From the NCBI GenBank assembly GCA_012934845.2, contig WNNJ02001447.1, positions 51,664 through 115,663 of the forward strand: a stretch of DNA of 64,000 bases. Direction: 5' to 3'. Source of the DNA: Pomphorhynchus laevis. Lineage: Eukaryota > Acanthocephala > Palaeacanthocephala > Echinorhynchida > Pomphorhynchidae. A program made the translations under genes and the position numbers. Within the stretch, counting starts at the first letter, position 1, and every line of letters starts with the position of its first letter. A model generated the notes under the pieces. That model made no database searches, was not told where the DNA came from, and worked only from the letters and a program-made list of their open reading frames with translations. Below, in pieces: positions 33,101-45,100 of this stretch.

Positions 33101-36100
33101 ATCCCGCTCAAGAGACAGTAGGGCTTTGTTTTGCATGAAGCTTTGCATCGGGTATTGTACGTTAGTCAATAATTATTGTATTATTTTAAATTTGTCTTTA
33201 AATATTTTTAGTTTTAGTGCTATTTATAGTAATACCAATCCATATTCTGTGAAAAGATACAGATCTTTGTTCCCAAGAAAGGTATTATGTATCTGTTTAT
33301 CGTACTCCGTCCATAACATGGAAAAATCTACATCTTTTGATTGTAAAATTATTCCACACTGCCGGTACCAACCTGTTTAAAATCAAAAAGTAGAATTCAT
33401 GTTTTTTGCGTAAACACTTAAAGATGACAATTTAAATTGATTTATTGATTGTTAATTCTTATTAATAAAACGGGTATAATAAATAAGGATTTATTTTCAA
33501 ATCTCTATTGATTTCAAACTATTGTTAAAGTGATAAACACTATTTTCGAGATTAATAAACCAAATTACATTAATAATCAAATGATATTCTTTTAATATAA
33601 TATATAAGCAACAACAGCTTGGCTAAATGTCTTTAAGATGTAAAAAAATGAAATTTTACATAAAAAATAATCCGTTTTGTCAAGCATACTTATTGCATTT
33701 AATAATAAATAAAGATAATAAACACTAAACCTGTAATTTTCTTCCATTTTCGATTAGATAGTTTTACTTAAACAAAGAAGAAAATAATTTTCCTTCATTT
33801 AAAAAAATTCAAAATTTCGATAGCTCCTGCTATCACCATCATGATTTCAATAAACGTTTTACAAAATTTCGAAGCATTTATGGATTTCCTCTTAGAAAAT
33901 AACGAAAAACAAAGCATGCATACAATAAAAATTGAACAAAATCACACATTTTTAAACAAATAAAAAGTAAATGAAAAAATCAAAAAAATAAAATTAAAAC
34001 AAATCATAAAACAAGTGATAAAAGCGAATTTAATAATTGAAATAATGTGATATTAGAGTAATTAATTATAATTTAATCTATACCAAAACAAAATCTTAGA
34101 ACACTGAGAAAAATACGAATTAAAAAATCAAAATAATTTTATATTAGGATAATTAATTATTAATTAATTTAAGGCTAAAATTAGGTATATTATTAAGCAT
34201 TAAATTATGTACTTTTTGTACGTTTCGATAGCTCTTGCTATCACCATTAGGATTACAATAAAAGTTTTCCAAAATTTTGAAACGTTTATGCATTTGTACT
34301 TTATACGATAAAAAGTATTGATGTGCTCTACTTTCTACTTAGAAAGAAAAAGAAAATACCGAAAAACAAACATGCATACAGCATAGATTGTATGCAAAAT
34401 CACACATTTTAAATAAACAAAAAAGAAAAAAGGAAAAGCAAAATAATAAAACAAATTAAAAACAAAATCATAAAACAAGTGATAAAAACACATTTAATAA
34501 ATAAAATAAAGTAATATTAGAATAATTAATTGATAAATTTATTTAATAATTAATAAATACTTTTTGTTGCTTAAATCTAAATAAAGACTCTAGTATTCTT
34601 GTAAAATTCCAGAATAAAACCGTAATTTAAGAAATAACAGATTAAATATAATGTTTCTATCTTTTTCCGATAGAAACAATTAATTTTTCTAACGTTTCTT
34701 ATTATTCCTTTTTCTTGAAGTGTGCTTTAATTACTTTAAATTAAATTACTTTAATTTGTTTATTAATTTAATTTATTTTCAAAATTAATTTGATTTAATC
34801 ATTAATCAAATGATTTTCTTATTATATAAAATATAAGTAAAAATTTTATTACATATAAATGTAATAATTATATATTATAATATAATATGTAATAATTCAT
34901 ATGTAATATGTAATAATGCTATATGTAAAATTTAAAATAATGTAATATTAGAGTAATTAATTATAATTTAAAATATACAAAAACAAAATCTTAGAGCAAT
35001 GAGAAAAATACGAATTGAAAAATTAAAATAATTTAATATTAGAATAATAAATTGATTAATTTATTTAATAATTAATAAATACTTTTTGTTCCATAAATCT
35101 AAATATATAAATACTTAAGTATTTTTGAAAAATTCTAAAAAAACGTAATTTAAGAAAGAGCAGAATAAAATATAAAATTTTTAATACTTTTGACATAAAT
35201 TATGTTAAACAAAATCAATTGCTTTAAAATTGGCTAATGCTAATTAGACAATAAAATTGGATGGTTTGACATCCAATGTCTACTCTTAAAGCGTCGACTC
35301 CGCCATGCTTTTCGAGTCTATCACCGCTCTCTCAGACGCGATTTCCGCTCGATCACTCCGTCTTTCCGTTATTCCTATCTTGCTCTTCGCCGGTCTCATC
35401 TCAACCTACTACGTACCAAATGCAACTCCTTCTGGCAGCATAAAATCATCACTTCATTCAACTCTAAGACTCTCTGACATACTTTTAACTCAATCCTGGC
35501 TCGTTCCTCTACGCCGTGCAACATCAATGCTAATGATTATTCGTAATTTCTCCAGACGAAAGTATCCACGCTGCTCTCTCACACCCCGGTCTCCATCCTA
35601 TCCCACTCTGCCCCGCCTAGCCTCATCCTTCCGGAACTCTTTCATCTTCTCCCTGTCTCACCTACAGAAATATCATCTGTCCTCATGTCCTTGCCCAACA
35701 AAACCTCACCCGCCGATCCCCTGCCTACCCACATATTAAAATCTATATGCTCATCGATATCCCCATTTCTCACAACCTTGTTTAACTCGTCCATCCGCAG
35801 TCGTATCTTCCCTTCACACTGGAAATCCGCAATCGTTCGTCCCCTCCTTAAGAAACAATCGCTCGACCCCTCCCTTCCTTCTAGCTATCGCCCCATTTCA
35901 CTACTCCCTACTCTTTCAAAGCTCTTAGAACGCCTCATCTTAATACAAATCAAAGCTTATCTCTCCTCATCAAATCTGTACCCTCCTTACCAATCCGCTT
36001 TCCGCTCTAATCATTCGACAGAAATCGCATGCATAAAAGTGTACAACGACTAACTCATTTCTCGAGACAAGACTCTATATAGTGTTCTCATCTCCCTCGA

Positions 36101-39100
36101 CCTCTCCTCCGCATTCGACATTGTCGACCACTCCGTCATCCTTTCTCGCCTCCGTTATGATTACGGATTTTCTTCCTCCTCCGTAGCATGGTTCGCCTCA
36201 TATCTATCCGACCGTTCCTTTCGCGTCTGTTCTAATTCATCATCCTCCCCTCCCATCCCTATTTTTTGCGGGGTCCCACAAGGTTCAGTCCTAGGTCCCC
36301 TGCTTTTCTCTCTTCTGCTTGGCGATCTATCTCCGTTTATCAAACCATACTCCTTTAAGGTCATGCAATACGCCGATGACATTCTAATCTATGCTCATGC
36401 ACCCGCACATCACATACACGATATCGGTATTTCTGCCTCAAACCGTCTTTCTTCTATCTACAAACGTCTCTCCAATCTCCATCTCGTTCTAAACCCCGAA
36501 AAGTCCAAAATAATGTGGACCCTCCCCCGTAAACCAAACATATCTCCTCCCACTGTATATTTTGCTTCATCGATCATCCCCATAGTACACAATCTCACTT
36601 TCTTAGGCTTCCATTTCGATGATCACCTTTCCCTTAAACCCTTCGTCCGTGACAAGGTCCGCTCATCTAACTTAATTCTCCGTGATATCCGCCGTATCCG
36701 CCCCTTATCGACTTCCGTTCTTGTATGTCTCTTCTTTCATCGCTTCTTTTCCCTAAAATCGATTACTGCCTTAGCCTTTTCGCCAATTCTCCAAAATCCA
36801 TCATCCTACCCCTACAACGAATAATCAACACCGCCGTTCGAGTGCTTTTTCGTCTCCGTCGCTTCGACCACACATCCACATATCTTGCCCAACTCTCCTG
36901 GCCCACCATCCACATCCGCATCAAACTCCGCCTTCTTCTCGTAACTTTTCGTCTCATCGCTGTCGGCTCCCCATCGTTCATCAACCTTCCTTTCTTAGAC
37001 GATACTCGCCCCACCTCGCTATTGCTTCGTTCATGTCATACCCTCTTACTCCACGTTCTTAATTACTCCAACAACTACGGTCTCCGATCCTTCCTCGTCG
37101 CCGCCTCACTCGCCTGGAATCAACTTCCTCTCGACGTCCGCCGCGCTCCCTCCTTTATCACATTCGAACATCTCCTCCGTTCACACCTTCTCGACACCTG
37201 ATTCACAGTCTTGTTTTGTTGTGGTCACGTAAGCGTGCGCTGGCACGCATTTGCCACGTTAAAATAAATCGTTTTTTTAATAAAATAATAGAATAATATA
37301 TTATTCTATTATTCTTAAATAGAATAATCTAAATAGATGAGATTAAATAATGCAATTGACAAAAATAAGAAATGATTCTCTATTTTTTCGATTTAATATT
37401 ATTAAATTATTAAATCTTTAAACAATTTTTTTAAACAAAGAAATCATAATTCAAAAATCACTTTAAAATTTTATATTTATAATTAAGCACTAATACTAAC
37501 GCAGTTTATTTACATTAAATAATAACTATTTAATTTTTGTAAAATTATATTTTAATTTTAGAGTATATTTAATAAAATATCACACCGACATATCACACAA
37601 AAAAATACATTTTATTAAATATGAAAATATTCAAAATTTAAATATAAAATATTTTTAAATATGAATTTTGTATTAATTCTTATATTTATTATTTATATCT
37701 TTATTATTTCTATTTATTATTCTTATAATTAATTCTTATATTTTATTAAATACATTTTATAACTAAATATAAATAATTATTTTTTTGTTATACATCGAAA
37801 TATATTCATTTTCACGAATAAATAAATATCAATAAATATCGACATGTCATACTTATTAATTAGTATTCTTAATATTAAAAAATGCATATTTTTATGAAAA
37901 TTAAAATAATTTGATAGTTTAACGTGATAAGTTTTTTAGTTTAATTTGACAAGTATATTATTTATATAAAAGCAGTTATTTATAAGATGACATGCCGTGG
38001 TGCCCTCGAAATATTGGAATTTTGTAATCAAATAAATATTCCTGTTTCCTCGCCTTCTTGTAAATTATTTTTAAAAATATATTTTTAATATAAATGATTT
38101 GATAAAATATTCTCTTCACTAATTATCAACAAATTATCTGATATTTATTTAATATTTATGTCTTTAAATACATCTTTATATAAATGAAAATTAAAATATT
38201 TAATTTTAAAAAGTAATATGTATATTTTAACAAATGTATGATTTATAAATAAGCATTTAAATATGAATTTTGAATTAAATATATATTTTATTAAATACAT
38301 TTTATAACTAAATATAAATAATTATTTATTGTCATACATCGAAATATTCATTTTAAATTTTATAAATAAACATTATAACTAGCATTCACGAATAAATAAT
38401 AAATTAATCCAAATTTAATATAAATACAAATATAAATACAAATTTCATATTTGTTGTGACACATTGTTATGTGTCACTTTGTAATGTTACACTTTGTAAA
38501 TCAAGAAATATCGACATATCACACTTATAAATATTTATATAAATATTTATATATATTTATATACACTTTTAATAGTATTTAAATGAATACTATTATATAA
38601 ATAAAAATTAAAATATTTAATTTTAACAAATGTATAATTTATAAATAAGCATTTATAACAATAAAAATGTAAAAATCATATAATGTATATAATATATAAT
38701 ATAATATATATAATGTATATATATAATATATAATATATATAATATAATATATATGTATATAATATATTATATAATCATATAATATATTTATCAAACAACA
38801 AATTATTTGATAAAATATTCTCTTTACTAATTATCAACAAATTATCTGATATTTATTTAATATTTATGTTTATAAATACATTTTTATATAAATGAAAATT
38901 ATAATATTTAATTTTTATAAATAATATGAATATTTTAATAAATATATAATATATAAATTATTTGATAAAATATTCTCTTTACAAATTATCTAATATTTAT
39001 TTAATATTTATGTTTATAAATACATTTTTATAAAAATGAAAATTATAATATTTAATTTTAACAAATGTATAATTTATAAATAAGCATTTATTCATATTTA

Positions 39101-42100
39101 CAAAAAGATTCTCAGTGTCAATAAAACATTAATATATTTTTAATTTAATTTAAATTTTTATTATAATTTTTATAATTTTAAACAGCAAAAAAGAAAAAAT
39201 ACGCATTTATTCATGAAGAATATAATGATTATTAATTTATTGTTGAGAATAAATTTTATTCTCAAGATTAAAAAATTGTATTTATCGTTTTCAATAATGC
39301 AGCAGCTAGAGAAATGTATATTAGAATTTGCTGATACTGCTCAAAAATTCAAAAATAACTAACCACTTAATAAGCATTTATTCATGTTTATAAACACGTA
39401 AAAGTTTAAATGTATTGAAAAATTTAAAAAAATAATCAAAATCAGTATTTTTCATCCCTTTTACGATTAATGTCAATTTCACCGAAAATGACAATCAAAT
39501 GCAAAAGATGTATTACATACCCAGCAATGTTCCGTCAGATATAAAAAACCTCTTTATTAAAGCATTGCCTTTTGATTTCAAACTTAAGATGCCTGGTTTG
39601 ATTCGTTGTTGAACAATAGTCTCATCGGCAATTAACTCTGGATAGTTTGCTAATACCCATTCCATACTGGTGCGATTACATTCAATAAATTTTGAAGATT
39701 GATAATTGAAAAGATACTGATTAATATCTTCGTATATTAACATTTTACATTCGTTATTTATTTCAGTAATCCCAACACTGAATCTAAAGATCGTATAGAC
39801 ATAAAATTTGTAACAAATATTTTGCAATCATATTTTCTAAAAATGAGTTTTAATTAGTTTAAATGAAATCAATAATTATTTATTTTAATTAACTTTTTTA
39901 ATATATGTGCTACATTCATAATATTGTAAATAAAATCCAATCTATAAAGCATAGCTTGCCGGTGTTCTAAGAAGCAGTTTCGTACCTCTCGAACCTTTCA
40001 AAAACTTTCATATTCAATTTTTAGTGTTTTTTTTTATTTTAATCGGATCAGATAACTGAGTCTCCGTATTTTATATAATTCATAAATTAATAATAATGCT
40101 AAATCAAAATTTGCTAATTAAACTATAAATAATAAATAACAAATGTTTGTTATTTATTATTTTAATATCAAAAAAATAATTTTTTGTTGTTAAAAATAAT
40201 TTTATAAAATCATTTATAAATCAAGTTATACATCATTTTTTAAATAAAGGTAAAATTTTAAATTGAAATTCATAATAAAAGTTAAATGTTTTGATTAAAT
40301 AACCGTCAATGTATCAGAATAAGGATTAGAAGTCACCAGGAGTAACCTCATAATATTTCGGCCCCTATTCCTCGACTCAATATAGCAGCATCGCCAAACA
40401 CGTGCTAATGACATTTGATCTGATTAAATTTGATTATATAGTATCTTATTCTAATACAATGTATTTTTTTATATATAAATTTTCGGCCTAAAAGTTTAAA
40501 TTTATTTTTAATATTATATTGCCGATTTATATATTTTACTATTTTCTGTTTGATGTTATTTTTATAGTAACCTAGTTTAAAATATGCATCTATTAAATTA
40601 TTTAAATGATTTTGAAGAAAACCAATATCGTTACAAATTGTTGCAATCCTTAAAATTTCATTATTTAATGTATTATATTTTATATTATATGGTATGCATA
40701 AATTATAATGCAAAAATATGTTTCTAGTAAACCTAAATATGTCATGTTTACCATATAATTAAAAAATTTGTCTTAATTTTAAAGAAGTTATTCGTTCGTT
40801 AAAGATTTTTTATATATTTCTAGGGTTCACTGCTTGTTTCTACTTACATTGTCTACGTAAATCGTCAAGATTTACGTATTCGTTCATATATTGGAATTGA
40901 ACTTTATAAAGTTCCATATTAGAATGGAATTTTATAGAATGCCTTAACCGAAGTACTTCCCTTACTACATTTTCTGAAATCGTAACTCTGTAACAAGTCC
41001 TTCTGATAGCGGGAATACGTTGGATCTGCTTAATATGGTACTCGGGCTTTTGAAGGCCAACATCGCACAATAGCTCATTTATGCTTTGTGTTTAATTGTT
41101 TGAGTTTTCATATCTTGATATATACCGTGTTCTTAAGAATAAGGTAACCTTTATTCTTAATAATAAGTGCACATAGAGTTAGAGTGCACAGAATAAGTGC
41201 ACATATATCATCAATGTATCGAAGCATATATTTCATATTTTTATATAGTTTAGATTTAGTTTTTACACAGTTATGAACAAATTTATATTCTATAAAGCTG
41301 AAAAACAAGTCAGCTCTAATTGGGCTACTATGACCTCTCATCGGGAAACCCGTTTACCTGTAGTAATAGAGATGTACCCACTTTTTTATAATTTTGATTC
41401 ATTTAAATATTTTAGGTTTCTATTATTTAAATTTTATCTATATATCTTTATTTGCTTATGTACATTTTTCGGAACAACTAAATAATAATTAAACAATTTT
41501 GATACTGTAATCAAATACTTTAATAAAAACGATTGTGAGTAAAATGCGTTCAATATCGTTACTAATACATTGTATGTCACATTAAAATGAAGATATTGCC
41601 CGGGGAGCTCTGGCCCTGGATGGGGCTAGTAGCAAGGGGAGGTAACTTCCTTGCCCCTAGCTCTGTCTAGGCTGGCTGCTCCTGTCTAACTGATCTGTCA
41701 CAATGGTGAGTAAACCCGAGCCTTTTTCACTGAATATTCTTCAATGGAATTCGGGAGGTGCTTCCGCCCTTAGACTTTTATCTGGTAGAGATGCAGATGT
41801 TATAGTCCTTCACGAGACGCGGTCTATCCGTCTCCCCCAGGACATTACTCGATTTTTCCCAATGCACACATATTCCCACTATACTCCGTACATAACCACA
41901 CCCCACTTCTCTTCATCTCAAGGACTCTTAACCCTAGTTAAATGCTCCTTAAGGTCTTCCCTCATATTAAATTACTCTTGTCCAGCCCTCTCCTGTCTAG
42001 TAGTGTCACTCGTTAAGAACGGTAAACGCCTCAGTATAGCTAATGTCTACATACGTCCAGGGGAGATTCACAAGAACCGCGATCTCCTGGACGGTATTAT

Positions 42101-45100
42101 TGATAGCGGCTATGACATGATACTTGGAGACTTCAACGACAGAACTGGTCGTTGGATCAACGCGTCACTTCGCAGAGCTAGGAACGGTTATCTTATTCAC
42201 AAACCACCGACCCCTACCTTTCATTGCACATCAACAAATTCAATCCTCGACATTTTACTGCTTCACTCAAGGTGGTTGCTTAAACCTCTCTGTACGGAGC
42301 AGTCGCGCCAACAATTGTCCACCTCTCATGACCTAATTCGCTGAAGAATTGAGGAAGATACATTGCTTCGAAGGAGGTTTCACTTTGATCCGATCAGAGT
42401 AGCCTTCTTCCAGGCGGCTATCCGACTCTTTCCCCGAATAGGAAATCTGAGTCTGACCGAATTTAATACCTACCTCTCTTCGCAAGCTACCGCGATTCTA
42501 TCGACTACCTATAAAGGTCGTATATACAATCCCACTCCGACGAAACTCAAGGTCCTAGCAAAATTACTGAACCTCCCTAATCTCTCTGCTTCCGCCAAAC
42601 AGGCCCTCTCGAATGAATACTGGAGCACTAGATACAGGTTCCAGCTGAGTAGGGATAGGACGAGTATCGCTCGCCTTAATCCTTCTCAGTCTTCCTTCTG
42701 GAAGATATTCAAGAAGGAGAAGTTTGTTTGCTGGAAGGATAGATCATTGAGTTGGGTAGGGAATGTAGGCCTTGATAAAGTTTTGGAGGAGTCACTAGCC
42801 CTACACAACTATGGAGCCACTCAATCACCTCAACCAATCCCGCCTTGGTGTAACTTCAGGAGTAGGGATCTTTCTGTTACGGATATTCTTAACTCCTGGG
42901 GTCCACTCCTGGGCACCTCCAAATCCGTCATTCCCCTTTCTTCTCGGGTCTGTCAGCTTTTGACAGCTGATCAGAGAAGAGAGGTGGCCGTCACTATGCT
43001 TTTAGCCTCCCCATCCGATGTAGCAGGCATTAATATTAGTAAACGTGTTTTTATTCCTAAGAAAAAATCCTGTTCATGTCCTAAAGACCTGCGACCTATT
43101 TCGATTCAAAATTCCCTCGTGTCGATTTACGAAAAAGCGCTTGCGCAAAAAATCCGCAACCATTTAAGTAGGCGAAATTTGATCCCTCCAGGTTTTCATG
43201 GGTTCGTCAAAGGTCGCTCGGTCCATTCAGCAGTAGGTGAGGTGGAGCAGTTTTGTCGGGAAAATAGCCATCGCCTAGTTGTGGCTATTTTCCTTGACTT
43301 TTCTGCTGCATTTGACCGCATCTCCATTCCTTTTGTAATCTCTTCTCTCAGGTCCCTCGGGTTGCCTGCGAGAATTGTGAACAGGGTGGAGATCCTGCTG
43401 TACACCAAACGGTTTTATTATAAAGACGACCCTGATGCGCGTCAGTTTTACCCTATTACGGGTGTGCATCAAGGTCCACCTCTTTCTCCTATCTTATATC
43501 TTGCTGCTTCCATTAATCTATTTAAAATATTAAAACGCGAACAACGTCTTGTGGTTTATGCTGATGACACCACAGCCCTGTTCTCTATACACAGGTGCAA
43601 AGACGTAGTTTCTTACCTCAGCCGCTTCTTTTTAAGATTAAAAGACCAGTTACCCAAATCCCAACCTTATCTTAAACTCCGCCAAATCGCAGGCGGTTGT
43701 CTTTCATGGCACCACTGCAACAAAGAAAAAACTTAAGAGATTAGCATTCTCTGCACTCTCATCCATATTTGCCTCTGAACCACTCCCCACCTTCACAAGT
43801 CGAGTAAAATACCTGGGGTTCACCGTTACGGTGAACTGGTCGGCGAAAGCTGACCTGGATAGACTTAAACGTATCCTGAAGAAAGCTAGGTGGGCTCTGA
43901 AACGGGCTCAGCATCTGTCATTGATAGGGAAAACCCAGGTGCGCCTTTGGGGTACATGGGCTATCTCGGGATTAGTCTTCTTCTCTAGAGGACGTCCACC
44001 AGAGCAAAGACTAAGGTTCCTGAAGCTCCTCGTCTCTCGTTTACCCAACATAGTCCGCACCGATTGGATCCTTCAGGGGGTGAAAGACCAAGGGTGGTTC
44101 AGTCGGAAGGCGGCGTGTTGGATCGGTTGGGGGCTCAGATCCCCATGGATTTGAGGCCATAATGTTTAAAGAAGACTGACATGCAACTTTGAAGATTGTC
44201 AATTCATCTCGAAGAAGATTAGATAAAGGCTTGATAGTAAATGTCTTCTGTTAATGATATTATCCTGCATGTTTATTTTTAATAAAATCTTTATTTTATA
44301 TTTACATTAAAATGTGGCATACAATAAACGCTGATGAGAAACTTTCTCTAAAGTGCGCTCTTGTGAAAGAACTGCGGTACTGGTTACGAATATTTCACCA
44401 AACACGACGCACGAAATAAACTACCCCACAAATCGGTAACGTTTGCTGACGAGGTGATGTGGCGAGCTGATCATCGTTGCCCGGCTGCAAGTAATCGCGA
44501 ACGATCTATTTACAGACGCGACGTTGATGATGATTGTTAAAGGGATAAATAATTTACTTTCTACAGATATATTCCAATTATTTCTCTAAATGATTAAATT
44601 GATCCAAAATTGTGTAAATTATCTTGCATATGATTGTATGTTATAGTTATAGGCGTTGTAGTTATTATAACATTTATATGTACATTTTTCCGAATATAAT
44701 AACGAATAAGTGAACATCTAAATAATAATTGAACAATTTTGTAACCAAGTGATTGATAAAAGCGATTGCGAGCAAAATCGTTTAATATCATGACTAATAA
44801 ATTGTATTCCACATTTTAATCTCATTATTTTGTTTGTAAAGATGATTTTTTATAAAATTTCAAAGTTTAAAACAATAAAAATGTAAAAATCATGTTATTT
44901 ATTAACTATAACAACTCGCAAACAACAAATTATTTGATAAAATTTACTTTTTACTATAAGATAATCTGATAATTTCAATATTCAGATATCAATTTATTGC
45001 TCATATAAAGATAATATGAATTTTATTCAAAATTTTACGAAAATCGAATTCCATTAAATGCCTCAAATAAAGTATCAAATAAAAATACGATGGAACAATT

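Larger units (their letters stand above)
41591..44303 (+). mobile_element. LINE-B copy 2 (AP-endonuclease Jockey/I-like LINE), 5'-truncated before ORF2
   Basis: It has a short GC-rich leader, ORF2 with endonuclease and reverse transcriptase, and a 150-bp 3' UTR ending TAAAATCTTTATTTTATATTT. It is bounded by an 11-bp target-site duplication. ORF1, visible in the copy at 55030, is not included. No RNase H domain is seen after RT. With one nonsense codon and one frameshift, this is the youngest LINE in the window. I do not assign a clade beyond the Jockey/I group. Confidence 0.9.

Noticed and set aside
36161-36382. Minus-strand Arg/Glu-rich frame
   Set aside because: Antisense shadow of the L2-like RT blocks GVPQGS and YADD.
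44325-44345. CTGATGAGAAAC, superficially a hammerhead core
   Set aside because: GAAA follows the CUGAUGA word with no room for stem II; the bases instead form a small GAGAAA...TTTCTC hairpin.
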